From the NCBI GenBank assembly GCA_035311445.1, contig DATGCX010000298.1, positions 1-48,325 on the forward strand: a DNA stretch of 48,325 bases. Direction: 5' to 3'. Both the position numbers and the translations under genes were made by a program. Shown here one piece after another: positions 1-8,800 of the stretch (the first letter of the stretch is position 1; the number at the start of each line of letters is the position of its first letter). Source of the stretch: JAJPKK01 sp035311445. GTDB lineage: Bacteria > Pseudomonadota > Alphaproteobacteria > Rhizobiales > Xanthobacteraceae. The notes beneath the pieces were generated by a model. That model saw only the letters and a list, made by a program, of their open reading frames with translations. It had not been told where the DNA came from and did not search any database.

Positions 1-147
1 CTCGAACTGCAAAAGCTGGCCGACGAGACCAGCCTCGTGATCCACGTCCACCACTATCCGCCAGGCACATCGAAGTAGAACAAGATCGAGCACCGGCTGT
101 TCTGCCACATCACGCAGAACTGGCGCAGCCGGCCGCTCACCCGCCAG
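1..147 (+). pseudogene. ISAzo13-like transposase, C-terminal remnant
   Basis: Frame 1 from the window edge reads as the end of an ISAzo13-type DDE transposase: a stretch ending HHYPPGTSK, then NKIEHRLF and ITQNWR, the block I associate with that family. The Trp codon expected after PGTSK is TAG (76-78), so the frame is interrupted. After about position 147 the usual C-terminus is no longer recognisable. The 5' part lies outside the window. A dead IS fragment is the best reading; the IS ends cannot be located. Confidence 0.6.
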
Positions 148-287
148 CGTAGTCCCCCGTTACCTGCAGGCAAGCGCTGCAAATCCTGTCGCAGGTCGCT
201 TCCTGAAAATGAACGGTGCCTAAGTCAGTCGTTTCTCATCGCAACCGCAAGTTCCATACAAAACGTCGATCGGAAGGGGAGGCCACC

Positions 288-1370
288 ATGAAACGCAGCG
301 ACCTCGGCATTGCGGTCATCGGCTCCGGCCGCATTGGTACATTGCGGGCGCGGCTGGCAGCCAAGCATCCGGCGGTGCGATTCCTCGCCATCTCCGATCG
401 TGATCCAGCCCGCGCCGAAGCGCTTGCCGCGCAAGCCGGCGCCGACCTTCACTCCTGCGACAATGACGCCGTCATCTCACATCCCGAGGTGACCGCCGTC
501 ATCGTCTCGACGCCCGAGCAGGAGCATGTGACTCCCGTCATGAAGGCACTCGCGCTCGGCAAACCGGTGCTGGTGGAGAAGCCGTTGGCGCTCACCCTCA
601 AAGGCGCCGACGAAATCCTCGCAGCCGTGCGCGCCAGCAATGGCGACCTCCGGGTCGGGTACAGCCGCCGCTACAAGGAATGCTTCCTGCGCGCCAAGGA
701 GCAGATGCTGCACCACCGGCTCGGGAAGGTCGTAGGCGGCACCGCGCGGGTCTACAACTCACGCGCCCAGGCATTCTCGATTCTCAAGCGCGATCCGCAC
801 GCCACCCCCGTGCTCGACGTGCTCACCTATTATGTCGACCTGATGTGCTGGTTTCTCGATGGCAACCGTCCGGTCGAGGTGGTGGCGCGAGGCCAGCATG
901 GTATTTTTCGCGACGCCGGCTACGGCGCCCACGACGTCACCTGGGCGATCGCCACCTTCGCGGACGGCGCCGTCATCAATCTCGGCGTCAGCTACGCATT
1001 GCCGGCACGCTATCCGACCCTTGGGCAATCCGACCGCCTGGAACTGCTCGGCACGGAAGGCACCATGATCATCGATGATGATCACATGGACCACCTGCTG
1101 TTCTCCGAACAAGGGGTGCCCCACGCTTATGTGCCGGACCACGCCGTGAACATGGCGTTTCTCGGCAGCAATACTGCAGGCGACTGGGCGGTCGGGGATT
1201 TCTGGGGACCGCTTGCCAACGAGACCCGCGCCTGGCTCGATCGCGTCGCCACCGGCGCCGCGACCGTGCACGCCACGCCGGAGCAGGCGCGCATCAATCT
1301 CGAAACCACGATCGCGATCGAGCGTGCCGCGGCGAGCGGACAGGCAGTGAAGCTGCCGCTGGAGGGTTAA
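288..1370 (+). CDS. Gfo/Idh/MocA family NAD(P)-dependent oxidoreductase
   Basis: A 360-residue protein, the usual length for this family of sugar, inositol and related dehydrogenases. The N-terminal Rossmann fold carries GSGRIG at residues 12-17. The EKP motif at 97-99 supplies the conserved Lys expected near nicotinamide and substrate. The C-terminal half is the alpha/beta dimerisation and substrate domain. I chose ATG 288 because a purine-rich GGAAGGGGAGG lies just upstream and residues 7-17 then form the first beta strand and glycine loop. A GTG at 216 would add 24 poorly conserved residues. The substrate cannot be told from sequence; inositol- or sugar-acid-like compounds are typical. It lies downstream of a dead transposase, and the next frame begins 5 nt after its stop. 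Confidence 0.85.
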   Translation: MKRSDLGIAVIGSGRIGTLRARLAAKHPAVRFLAISDRDPARAEALAAQAGADLHSCDNDAVISHPEVTAVIVSTPEQEHVTPVMKALALGKPVLVEKPLALTLKGADEILAAVRASNGDLRVGYSRRYKECFLRAKEQMLHHRLGKVVGGTARVYNSRAQAFSILKRDPHATPVLDVLTYYVDLMCWFLDGNRPVEVVARGQHGIFRDAGYGAHDVTWAIATFADGAVINLGVSYALPARYPTLGQSDRLELLGTEGTMIIDDDHMDHLLFSEQGVPHAYVPDHAVNMAFLGSNTAGDWAVGDFWGPLANETRAWLDRVATGAATVHATPEQARINLETTIAIERAAASGQAVKLPLEG

Positions 1371-1375
1371 AGGCC

Positions 1376-1777
1376 ATGAACTGGGAGAAATATAACGACT
1401 TGGCATCTTTGCGAAAAATCAAGGCGATGGAACTCCCCTTGACGCAGGATAGTTCAGCGCCCTATGGCGCAAGTGGAGAGAGGCGAGAAGACGTTGGCCG
1501 CCGCTTCATCATTGTCGTGAAGCTGCCGAAAAAAAGCCGTTTAGCGAAAGAGGTTAGACAGCAAGAACAGGATTTTCCCGCTTGTTGCGGCTTGTTTGAG
1601 TTCCCTCGGTGGGAGGAGCCTCCGAACGAGGAGGAAAAAGCGTACGTCAGCAGGTCTCATACATGGGCCACGGGAATGCTGAGAATATCGGCCCCACTCG
1701 CCTGTGACTTCCGGGGAACGACGCCGGCTGCTATTATCTGCACCACACCGGGGATCGTAGGGGGCTCTTGCGAGTAG
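1376..1777 (+). CDS. unrecognised protein, possibly a gene fragment
   Basis: An open frame of 133 residues starting 5 nt after the oxidoreductase stop. I recognise no family, signal peptide or membrane segment. The first 20 residues (MNWEKYNDLASLRKIKAMEL) look like a normal protein start. The rest is rich in charged residues and Cys and has a less even codon bias than the neighbours. GC content also drops around here. It may be the 5' piece of a gene truncated after its start, or a non-coding frame. The tight spacing to the upstream gene is the main support. Confidence 0.3.
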   Translation: MNWEKYNDLASLRKIKAMELPLTQDSSAPYGASGERREDVGRRFIIVVKLPKKSRLAKEVRQQEQDFPACCGLFEFPRWEEPPNEEEKAYVSRSHTWATGMLRISAPLACDFRGTTPAAIICTTPGIVGGSCE

Positions 1778-1784
1778 GGCCACC

Positions 1785-2240
1785 GTGAAGATCATGACTC
1801 ACTTTTCACAGAAATTCCGATTCGAAGTCCCTGCGGAGTTACGTCGTCTTGGGGTGGTGGGAATTATTGGCAGTCTTCTAGCTGTTGCAGTGATTTGTTC
1901 TCGCGGGGAAAATGTCGCTGCGGAAGTCACCCCACAGAACGCGAAGCAAAAATTTCAGCAAACTAAGGACCGTCAACAGGCCGAAGGGTGGTTCATTCCC
2001 ACACCGAAGGTCGCCGATGTGTCGGCGGACAGGCAGGAAGAAACTGCAAGCGCGTTTCCCCTGCCGCGACCGCGACCGAACACGCCGGGGTTCTATTACG
2101 AATTGGTGCGAGCGCAGGGTGATGCGGAGGAAGGCGAATACTTGCTTGTTGAGCGAAAGTGCGTGCCAAACATTGATATGCCCGAACCTTGTTATCTGCC
2201 CGAACGAGAGCGCCACAAGTTCCCCCTGCGCCGTGAATGA
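1785..2240 (+). CDS. hypothetical membrane-anchored or secreted protein
   Basis: 151 residues starting with GTG (an ATG three codons later is equally possible). Residues about 22-41 (LGVVGIIGSLLAVAVICSRG) form one hydrophobic segment after a basic stretch, so the protein is anchored or secreted with most of it periplasmic. The soluble part has a Pro/Arg-rich linker (PLPRPRPNTPG) and a short region with two Cys residues (KCVPN, EPCYLP) that could form a disulfide. I do not recognise the family. The region is lower in GC than the neighbouring genes. It has no clear operon partner. Confidence 0.5.
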   Translation: MKIMTHFSQKFRFEVPAELRRLGVVGIIGSLLAVAVICSRGENVAAEVTPQNAKQKFQQTKDRQQAEGWFIPTPKVADVSADRQEETASAFPLPRPRPNTPGFYYELVRAQGDAEEGEYLLVERKCVPNIDMPEPCYLPERERHKFPLRRE

Positions 2241-2471
2241 AAAACGCCAGCCATCTAGAGTCGCTCGCCATAGGTCGTCGGGCGTGCTGCTCGTCCTCCT
2301 CTGGGCCTAAATCCAACGGAGGCGAATTTCCGTCTGGGCTAGGTCTTTCCGCCAGCCGATTGAATTCATTCGTTGAACATCATCGAAAAAACAGCACATC
2401 GGGTCTTGATTCCGCGAGCAAAAATAACGCTTATTACGATCAGTTGTGCATGTGCACATGAGGGGGCGAAA

Positions 2472-4304
2472 ATGTCAGAGCCGAAGGGCGACGGGAATCC
2501 CGCTCTGTTTCACTTCGTGATGATCAAACCAACGCATTACGATGATGATGGCTATCCGATCCAATGGTTGAGGTCTGCGATTCCTTCCAACACGCTCGCT
2601 TGTCTTAACGCCTTGGCACAGGACGCGAGCCGCCGGCAGATCTTAGGCGCCAACGTCGAAATTCGTCTGCATACTTATGACGAGACTAATCGGCGCGTTC
2701 GCCCGGACAAGATCATCAGCATGATACGCCGGGAAGGTGGCCGCGCGCTGGTTGGTCTGGTGGGCGTTCAGTCGAACCAGTTTCCTCGTGCCGTCGATCT
2801 CGCCCGCCCGTTTCTCGCCGTTGGGCTGCCGGTGTGCATGGGCGGCTTTCATATCTCGGGCTGCATCGCCATGTTGCCGGAACTGCCGGCCGACATTAAA
2901 GCCGCCCAGGCGATGGGAATTTCGTTGTTCGCCGGCGAAGCCGAGGAACATCGGCTTGACCAGGTTCTGTGCGATGCCTGGAACGGCAAACTGGCGCCGC
3001 TTTATAATCACATGGACCAGTTGCCGGCGCTCGCGGGCGAACCGCCGCCATTCTTGCCGCGTAAGCATGTGCGGCGCACCTCCGGCTCGCTATCGAGCGT
3101 CGATCTCGGCCGCGGCTGTCCCTACCAGTGCTCGTTTTGCACCATCATCAATGTGCAAGGCCGCAAGAGCCGCATCCGCTCGGCCGACGATCTGGAAGAG
3201 ATCGTACGTGACAATTATGCACAGGGTATCAAGCGGTTCTTCATCACGGACGATAATTTCGCGCGCAACCGCGATTGGGAGCCGTTGTTCGACCGTATGA
3301 TCCAGTTGCGGCAAGGCGAGGGGATGAATATCGGATTCACCATCCAGGTCGACACGCTTTGCCATAAGATTCCGAAGTTCATCGAGAAAGCGGCCAGGGC
3401 CGGCGTGCGGCGGGTCTTTATTGGGTTGGAGAACATCAATCCGGACAATCTCATCGCCGCCAAGAAGCGGCAGAACAAGATCACCGAATATCGGGAAATG
3501 CTGCAGATGTGGCGCAATCACGGCGCCATCACCTACGCGGGTTACATCCTCGGTTTTCCGGCCGACAGCAAGGAATCGATTACCCGTGATGTTGAAATCA
3601 TAAAGCGAGAGTTGCCAATTGATATTCTGGAATTCTTTTTCTTGACACCGTTGCCAGGGTCCGAGGATCACAAGGTCCTTGCGAGCAAGGGCGTCTGGAT
3701 GGATCCGGACATGAATAAGTACGATCTCAATCACCGCGTCTCTCATCACGCCAAGATGTCGGACAAGGATTGGGAAGAAGCTTATCGCGCCGCGTGGGAG
3801 ACGTTCTACACGCCGGACCACATCCGTACCATTCTACGGCGCACTTGCGCCAATCCGCTCGGGCGGCCGGGCACGGCTCTGACGACTGTTCTGTGGTTCT
3901 ATCTCATGATCCTGTACGAAGGCGTGCATCCACTCGAAGGTGGGGCGCTGCGGCTCAAGTTTCGCCGCGATCGCCGGCATGGAATGCCGCGGGAGAACCC
4001 TATGGTGTTTTACGCGCGTTATTGGGGCGAAACCGCGTTGAAGGCGTGGGGCTATCTCCGGGTCTACTGGCGCACCAAGGCGATGTTGAACGAGGCATTG
4101 GCGGCACCGGACCGCTGGTCTTACAGCGATCTCGCGATTGCGCCACCTCAGGCTGACGAATTTGATGCGCTCGATCTCTATCACGCAACCAGCGGCGGCG
4201 AGGCCGCATTGGCGCGCAAATATCGCCACGATGCCATTCGGGCGGGGGCGCATGCTGCCGACGGGCCGCTTGCGGCGACCGTCGCCATGCAGCGTTCCAT
4301 CTGA
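2472..4304 (+). CDS. radical SAM protein with B12-binding-like N-terminus
   Basis: 610 residues. The radical SAM [4Fe-4S] motif is clear: C216, C220 and C223 in CPYQCSFC, within a TIM-barrel region that includes FFITDDNF, RVFIGLEN and YAGYILGFP. The N-terminal ~180 residues resemble the Rossmann-like cobalamin-binding domain of class B enzymes (VGLVGVQSN, then VGLPVCMGGFH). I see no DxHxxG base-off B12 signature, so B12 binding is uncertain. After the barrel come about 200 residues with hydrophobic segments (TTVLWFYLMILYEG). ATG 2472 follows GAGGGGG; an upstream ATG at 2373 would add 33 unconserved residues. The substrate is unknown; enzymes of this shape methylate or rearrange lipids, tetrapyrroles or natural products. 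Confidence 0.8.
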   Translation: MSEPKGDGNPALFHFVMIKPTHYDDDGYPIQWLRSAIPSNTLACLNALAQDASRRQILGANVEIRLHTYDETNRRVRPDKIISMIRREGGRALVGLVGVQSNQFPRAVDLARPFLAVGLPVCMGGFHISGCIAMLPELPADIKAAQAMGISLFAGEAEEHRLDQVLCDAWNGKLAPLYNHMDQLPALAGEPPPFLPRKHVRRTSGSLSSVDLGRGCPYQCSFCTIINVQGRKSRIRSADDLEEIVRDNYAQGIKRFFITDDNFARNRDWEPLFDRMIQLRQGEGMNIGFTIQVDTLCHKIPKFIEKAARAGVRRVFIGLENINPDNLIAAKKRQNKITEYREMLQMWRNHGAITYAGYILGFPADSKESITRDVEIIKRELPIDILEFFFLTPLPGSEDHKVLASKGVWMDPDMNKYDLNHRVSHHAKMSDKDWEEAYRAAWETFYTPDHIRTILRRTCANPLGRPGTALTTVLWFYLMILYEGVHPLEGGALRLKFRRDRRHGMPRENPMVFYARYWGETALKAWGYLRVYWRTKAMLNEALAAPDRWSYSDLAIAPPQADEFDALDLYHATSGGEAALARKYRHDAIRAGAHAADGPLAATVAMQRSI

Positions 4305-4323
4305 GCCGCGTCGAGATGGTCGA

Positions 4324-4623
4324 ATGAGAGGACGACATTTCATCCCATGGCTCGGCGCAGCAGCTCTCGTGATCAGTGCGCCTCGGGTGTTCGCGCAAAC
4401 GTTCCTTACGTATCACTGTCGTGACGGCTCGGAGTTTGTCGTCGCTCTCCTTGAGGATAAGCGGTTCGCGTATTTGCAACTCGACGGAAAAGCCGTATCG
4501 CTGCGGCGGGGCCTGTCGCTATCCGGCTCGCGCTACACCAGGGGCGATATTACGCTGAGAATGACCGAAACAGGCACCACCTTGAAGCGGCGGAACCGAT
4601 CGACCGAATGCACCGCTACGTGA
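4324..4623 (+). CDS. MliC-like C-type lysozyme inhibitor domain protein
   Basis: A 99-residue protein with a signal peptide (residues 1-24, cut near VFAQ). The mature part matches the MliC / PliC pattern: Tyr-x-Cys near the start (YHC), a variable strand, LDGKAVSL, then SGSRYTRGDITL and a final Cys near the end (STEC) that would pair with the first. MliC proteins sit in the periplasm or outer membrane and block host C-type lysozyme through the conserved Ser in the SGS-x-Y loop, which is present. There is no lipobox Cys at the cleavage site, so it is probably a free periplasmic form. It starts 20 nt after the radical SAM stop and could share its transcript. The stop abuts the stop of the convergent next gene. 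Confidence 0.65.
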   Translation: MRGRHFIPWLGAAALVISAPRVFAQTFLTYHCRDGSEFVVALLEDKRFAYLQLDGKAVSLRRGLSLSGSRYTRGDITLRMTETGTTLKRRNRSTECTAT

Positions 4624-4986
4624 TCAACCGGCTCTGAAGCCAACCGCGTGCCGCAACCCGCATCGCAGATTGGGATAATCCGCGACAAATCGGCGACCTG
4701 TGAAGCGGATCACGCCGGCCACTCGGCCGATGCGTATGGTTCCTCTGCCCGCCGCATCGACCTCGCCGCCAACCGCAAAGACTCCCTCACTGTTGACCAC
4801 GTTTCCAACGATCACTCCACCTCGGACGTCGAGCGTCAGGCGTGAGGGGGAGCAGGAGAGCACGGGCGGAACCGTTGCGATCCACCGCCCATCAGATGCG
4901 TCAAGTCGGGCGGCCTGTCCGGCATGGCCGAACACCGTCAGGGCGAGGCCAAACACAATCGCAGCCCGCGCGTATCGCCCGGTCAT
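4624..4986 (-). CDS. small secreted protein of unknown function
   Basis: 120 residues from ATG 4986; a longer frame to 5037 adds 17 residues ahead of the signal peptide. The N-terminus is a signal peptide (TGRYARAAIVFGLALTVFG, cut near GQAA). The mature domain is short, with two Cys (LSCSPSRL and NLRCGLR) and Gly-rich beta-like repeats (GGVIVGNVVNSEGVFAVGG), suggesting a small disulfide-bonded beta sandwich. I do not recognise a named family. It is convergent with the MliC-like gene, with no bases between the two stop codons, so the pair lacks room for a separate terminator. Confidence 0.55.
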   Translation of the reverse strand: MTGRYARAAIVFGLALTVFGHAGQAARLDASDGRWIATVPPVLSCSPSRLTLDVRGGVIVGNVVNSEGVFAVGGEVDAAGRGTIRIGRVAGVIRFTGRRFVADYPNLRCGLRHAVGFRAG

Positions 4987-5108
4987 GCGCTTTCTCCTCT
5001 GCGATATTCGTCCAACATCACGCAAACCCAACGGCAATCTGCGGGGCTCGGTTCCAGCCAGCCGCCGACAGTAGCAATGCGACGGCTGGAACGCCTTTGT
5101 GCTCCGCT

Positions 5109-5249
5109 GTCATGCCCCGCGAAAAAGCGGGCATCCAGTAACCACCGCGTCATTGGCTGTGCTCAATCGAAACCAAGTGGTTACTGGATCGCCCGCTTGC
5201 GCGGGCGATGACACTTGCTTGGAGTACATATTTCTGGATGGGCCTTAAG
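5109..5249. repeat. partial copy of dispersed palindromic element (family C)
   Basis: About 140 bp closely matching 11747-11870. Shared parts include CATCCAGTAACC facing GGTTACTGGATC, GCCCGCTTGCGCGGGC, and a right end reading TATTTCTGG. The left terminus seen in the other copy is absent here, so this is a truncated element. It fills most of the 312 bp between the secreted protein and the next gene (4987-5298); I see nothing else in that gap. Confidence 0.8.
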
Positions 5250-5298
5250 TCGTCGCGTCATGCTATAAACGTTCGCGTTCGCCATCGCCTGGTCCCCG

Positions 5299-6447
5299 AT
5301 GCAAATTACCGCCTCCGATCGTTTTTCCACTCTCGACCGGCCTGCGCTCGTTATCCGCCGTGTCGATGCGATCCCGGTCGCGCTGCCGCTCAAGAAGCCC
5401 GTCAAGATGGCGGCCGAGACGGTAACGCACGCGCGCAACATCCTGGTGCGCATCGAGGCGGCCGGCGGCCCGGTCGGCTGGGGCGAGGCGGCCTCCGCTC
5501 CGACGATGACGGGCGACACGGTCGGCGGGCTTACGGCCGCGGTGCGCGATCACCTGGCGCCGCTCCTGATCGGAGCGGACGCCTGGACGCGGCCGGCGTT
5601 GATGAGACGGCTGCGTGCAGCGCTCCATGGCAATACGGGTGCCCACTCCGCCGTGGAGATGGCCTTGCTCGATCTGGCCGGCCATGCCTCGGGCCTGCCG
5701 CTGGTCGATCTCGTCGGCGGCGCGTTGCGCCGCGAGGTCGCGCCCATGTGGCTGGTCGGGAACGCGACGCCGGATGAGGATGTTGCGGAGGCGAAGACCA
5801 AGGCTCGCGAAGGCATCCGTTTCTTCAAGCTCAAGGTCGGCGTCAAGCCGCTCGATATCGAAATCGCCACGGCGCTGGCCGTGCGCAAGGTATTGGGGCC
5901 GGCTCTGCCGGTCTGTGCCGACGCCAATTGCGGCTTCTCGTATCAGGCAGCGCGACGTTACCTGGAGGCGACCCGGGAGGCGGGGCTCATTTTCCTGGAG
6001 CAGCCATTCGAGGATACGGATCTGAGTGGCTTGGCGGCGCTGGTGCGCAACACGGCGGTCCCGATCGGGGCCGACGAAGGCATTCATTCGCTCCGCGATA
6101 TCGAGACGCATGCAGCGGCCGGAGCCGGCGGCGTCTCCCTCAAGCTCATCAAGCTCGGAGGGGTCGCGGCGGCGCTCACTGCCGGCGCGCTGTGCCGGCG
6201 GCTCGGACTCGCTATCAATGTTGCGGCCAAAATGTCGGAATCGAGTCTCGGCACCGCCGCGACGGTGCATCTCGCCTGCGCGGTGGACAATATCGATTGG
6301 GGCGTCAGCCTCACGCATTTCTATCTCGCCGAGGATGTGGTGCGGGTGCCGTTGGCGATGAGCAATGGCCGCGTCGCGCTGCCCGGCAAACCCGGCGCGG
6401 GCGTCGAGATCGACGAGACGGCGGTCGCCCGGTTGCGCGTCGGATGA
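5299..6447 (+). CDS. enolase-superfamily enzyme, muconate lactonizing / dipeptide epimerase type
   Basis: 382 residues, typical length. The N-terminal capping domain (to ~150) precedes a modified TIM barrel. Expected residues are present: Lys pair K177-L-K179 after FF, metal ligands D208 (CADANCG), E234 (FLEQP) and D259 (GADEG), and Lys in SLKLIKLGG (K282) as the second acid/base. That Lys/Lys arrangement is the MLE subgroup signature (cycloisomerases, o-succinylbenzoate synthase, dipeptide epimerases). It lacks the His-Asp dyad of mandelate racemase. The sequence alone does not name the substrate. It stands alone between a palindrome and the sox genes. Confidence 0.85.
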   Translation: MQITASDRFSTLDRPALVIRRVDAIPVALPLKKPVKMAAETVTHARNILVRIEAAGGPVGWGEAASAPTMTGDTVGGLTAAVRDHLAPLLIGADAWTRPALMRRLRAALHGNTGAHSAVEMALLDLAGHASGLPLVDLVGGALRREVAPMWLVGNATPDEDVAEAKTKAREGIRFFKLKVGVKPLDIEIATALAVRKVLGPALPVCADANCGFSYQAARRYLEATREAGLIFLEQPFEDTDLSGLAALVRNTAVPIGADEGIHSLRDIETHAAAGAGGVSLKLIKLGGVAAALTAGALCRRLGLAINVAAKMSESSLGTAATVHLACAVDNIDWGVSLTHFYLAEDVVRVPLAMSNGRVALPGKPGAGVEIDETAVARLRVG

Positions 6448-6614
6448 CGCACTTACCTCCCCCGTTCTTCACGAGGCAGGGCGTCCCAAAGCCCTCGCCG
6501 CCATTGGACCCCGGTACAATCGCCGCATCACTTGCCAAGAGATATAATAGCTCCGCAATTGCGGTGTCGCCCAGTTGCGCCTAAATTCGTGGGATGAGCA
6601 CAGGAGATACTGCG

Positions 6615-7175
6615 ATGTTGTCACGGCGCGCCCTGATGATGGCGGGTGGCGGCTTTGCGCTGGCCGGAGGGCCGGCGCAGGCGGCTGCGATCGTGACCGA
6701 CGACGGGTTCTACCGTGAGGACTGGTTTCTCGATAGTTTTCTGGATCTTACGGACGATCTCAAAAGTACCGCCGCAGCCGGCAGGCAGCTCGCGACCATA
6801 TGGGAGCAACCCGGCTGTCCGTATTGTCGGCAAACGCATCTGGTCAATTTCGCCCAGAAGCCCATTGAAACCTATATCCGCGATCATTTCGAGGTGCTCC
6901 AGCTCAATCTCCGCGGCTCCCGTGTTGTGACCGATTTCGACGGCGAGAAGCTTGGTGAGAGGCAACTTGCCGCCAAGTATGGAATACGCGGCACCCCGAT
7001 CATCCAGTTCTTTTCCGATAAAGACGACCTTGCCAAGAAGGCTCCGCGGGAACGCGAGGTCAACCGCATCCCTGGGTATATGCCTCCCCGGGCCTTCCTT
7101 CTGATGTTCGCGTTTGTTGCTGAGCGCGCCTATGAGCGAGGATCGCTGCGCGACTATCTGCGCCAGCTAGGATGA
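6615..7175 (+). CDS. soxW: SoxW-like periplasmic thioredoxin
   Basis: 186 residues. The N-terminus is a signal peptide with an Arg pair (LSRRALMMAGGGFALAGG, cut after AQA). A thioredoxin fold follows, with active-site C68-P-Y-C71 and the cis-Pro loop RGTPIIQF. SoxW proteins are periplasmic thiol-disulfide reductases that keep SoxYZ or other Sox proteins reduced. It heads the sox set, 156 nt before soxX. ATG 6615 follows AGGAGA by nine bases; an ATG at 6594 would add seven residues and has no good ribosome site. A membrane partner SoxV, which normally feeds it electrons, is not in the window. Confidence 0.8.
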   Translation: MLSRRALMMAGGGFALAGGPAQAAAIVTDDGFYREDWFLDSFLDLTDDLKSTAAAGRQLATIWEQPGCPYCRQTHLVNFAQKPIETYIRDHFEVLQLNLRGSRVVTDFDGEKLGERQLAAKYGIRGTPIIQFFSDKDDLAKKAPREREVNRIPGYMPPRAFLLMFAFVAERAYERGSLRDYLRQLG

Positions 7176-7331
7176 GCCGACGGGTTCTGCACTCCGAGAA
7201 AGCTGCAGAAACGTTCCGTCACTCGGGTGCGGCCTTTTCTCCAGGCGCAATACAGCCATCGAAGCTGATAAACGATGCCGAAGATGGCGCGGGTGACGCG
7301 TGCCGCCGAATGCGGTGATGTAGGAGTATCG

Positions 7332-7808
7332 ATGCAAATACGTCTCGCCCTCGGTTTATTGGTCGCGTTCATGTCGCCTGCGGCGGTGCAGAGCAAAGTG
7401 TTGCAGGTCGCGGCACTGGTTCCCTATGACGTGGTGGTCATAGACGGCCTCCTCACCATACCGGCGCCCCTAACCGACAAGCCCGGCGATCCGAAGGAGG
7501 GTGAGAAGGTCGTGGTTGCGCGCCGGCTCGGTAACTGCCTGTCATGCCACGAGGTCTACGCGCTGCGGCAGGAGCCATTTCACGGCGATGTCGGTCCGCC
7601 GCTCAACGGCGTGGCCGGACGGTGGGACACGGCGACGTTGCGCATGATCGTAGTCAACGCCAAAAAGGTGTTCGGCGACGAAACGGTCATGCCAGCATTC
7701 TACCGGATCGACGGTCTCAATCGGGTGCGGCCGGAATTCGCTGGTAGGCCGATCCTGACAACCCAGCAGGTCGAAGACGTGGTCGCATTTCTGAAGACGT
7801 TGAAGTGA
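7332..7808 (+). CDS. soxX: SoxX, monohaem cytochrome c of the SoxAX complex
   Basis: 158 residues with a signal peptide and one haem site C69-L-S-C-H73. M120 in ETVMPAFYRI is the probable axial Met, and the LTTQQVEDVVAFLKTLK C-terminus is typical. SoxX pairs with SoxA to couple thiosulfate oxidatively to SoxY and takes the electrons. ATG 7332 follows TAGGAG; the frame is open further upstream, but those codons precede the signal peptide. The stop is 26 nt before the soxY start. Confidence 0.9.
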   Translation: MQIRLALGLLVAFMSPAAVQSKVLQVAALVPYDVVVIDGLLTIPAPLTDKPGDPKEGEKVVVARRLGNCLSCHEVYALRQEPFHGDVGPPLNGVAGRWDTATLRMIVVNAKKVFGDETVMPAFYRIDGLNRVRPEFAGRPILTTQQVEDVVAFLKTLK

Positions 7809-7834
7809 GCGATGCTCGGTCCACGGAGGACGTC

Positions 7835-8287
7835 ATGTTGCAACGATTGAGCCGCCGCGAAGCGCTTACGGTCGGTGCCGGAGCTTTTGCTGCGGGTGTT
7901 GGATTAGCGGCTGCCCCCGCCCGCGCGCTGAACGACTACGCCGACCAGATCAAAAACTTCACGGGCGGCAAGACGCCGGTCGAGGGCAGAGTCAAGCTTG
8001 AGCTGCCGGAACTCGCGGAAAACGGCAACACGGTGCCGCTATCGATTGCTGTGGACGGTCCAATGGACGAGGGCATCCATGTGGAGGAAATCCTGGTGGT
8101 CGCCCCGGCGAATCCCAACGCCCGGGTGATCCGTTTCCGCTTCTCGTCCGCGAGCGTGCCGGAGGCCTCGACCCGTATCCGGCTCGCTGACACCCAGGAC
8201 GTGATCGCGGTCGCCAAGCTGAGCGATGGCAATTTCTTCCAGGCTTCTCGACAGATCAAAGTAACAATCGGCGGCTGCGGCGGCTGA
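7835..8287 (+). CDS. soxY: SoxY, sulfur-carrier subunit
   Basis: 150 residues. A Tat-type signal (LSRREALTVGAGAFAAGVG) fits known export of SoxYZ by the Tat pathway. The mature Ig-like domain ends in the diagnostic GGCGG, whose Cys (C148) carries the covalently bound sulfur intermediate on a swinging C-terminal arm. ATG 7835 follows GGAGGA (7825-7830); a GTG at 7805 would overlap the soxX stop and add ten residues. Followed 31 nt later by soxZ. Confidence 0.95.
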   Translation: MLQRLSRREALTVGAGAFAAGVGLAAAPARALNDYADQIKNFTGGKTPVEGRVKLELPELAENGNTVPLSIAVDGPMDEGIHVEEILVVAPANPNARVIRFRFSSASVPEASTRIRLADTQDVIAVAKLSDGNFFQASRQIKVTIGGCGG

Positions 8288-8318
8288 GACGCGCGTTCGC
8301 AACCATTCGGAGTTCGCT

Positions 8319-8648
8319 ATGGCAGAAATCAAGCCCCGCATCAGGCTCGATAAGAAAGATGTCAAGAAAGGCGACACCGTCGACGTCAAGACGCTGGTCT
8401 CTCACGTGATGGAGACCGGTCTGCGCAAAGACGCGAGCGGCAAGCCAATCCCGCGCATGATCATCAACACTTTCACGTGCGAGCTCAACGGCAAGTTTGT
8501 TTTCGGCTGCGACCTCGAAAGCGCGGTTTCCGCCAATCCGTATTTCGACTTCAAGTTCAAGCCGACCGAGTCCGGTACGCTCAAATTCACCTGGGTCGAT
8601 GACGAAGGTACGCGCATCGAGGCAACCGAGACCATCAAGGTAACGTGA
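8319..8648 (+). CDS. soxZ: SoxZ, partner of SoxY
   Basis: 109 residues, the normal SoxZ length. It has no signal peptide, as expected because SoxZ is carried through the Tat system with SoxY. The beta-sandwich features (KPRIRLDKKDVKKGDTVDVK, PRMIINTFTCELNG, GTLKFTWVDDEG) match the family. It forms the SoxYZ heterodimer that presents the sulfur-bearing arm of SoxY to SoxAX and SoxB. A palindrome of ~100 bp separates it from soxA. Confidence 0.95.
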   Translation: MAEIKPRIRLDKKDVKKGDTVDVKTLVSHVMETGLRKDASGKPIPRMIINTFTCELNGKFVFGCDLESAVSANPYFDFKFKPTESGTLKFTWVDDEGTRIEATETIKVT

Positions 8649-8654
8649 TACTTG

Positions 8655-8755
8655 TTTCCCCCCCTTCCCTGTCCCGCTTGCGGGCGAGGGTGGGGAGGGG
8701 GCCTGTAGGCGAGTCAGCGCCGTGGAGTTTGCCCCCCCGAGCAAGCGGGGGGGTA
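8655..8755. repeat. G/C-run palindrome between soxZ and soxA (family E)
   Basis: Runs of C then G (CCCCCCCTTCC ... GGGTGGGGAGGGGG) around CCCGCTTGCGGG, with a second stem CCCCCCCGAGCAAGCGGGGGGG at 8731-8752. It resembles the palindromes at 23751, 31160, 32709 and 37957. It lies inside the sox operon and lengthens the soxZ-soxA gap to 152 nt. Confidence 0.7.
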
Positions 8756-8800
8756 CAAGAAATGGGCGCGCGGTTTGACCTCGGCCAGCGAGGAAAGATT

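Noticed and set aside
5208..5777. Alternative frame overlapping the enolase-superfamily gene
   Set aside because: Arg/Gly-rich shadow translation; the other frame has the full KxK and metal-ligand pattern.
6543..6548. TATAAT as -10 box before soxW
   Set aside because: No acceptable -35 hexamer at 16-18 bp; TTGCCA at 6532 is far too close.
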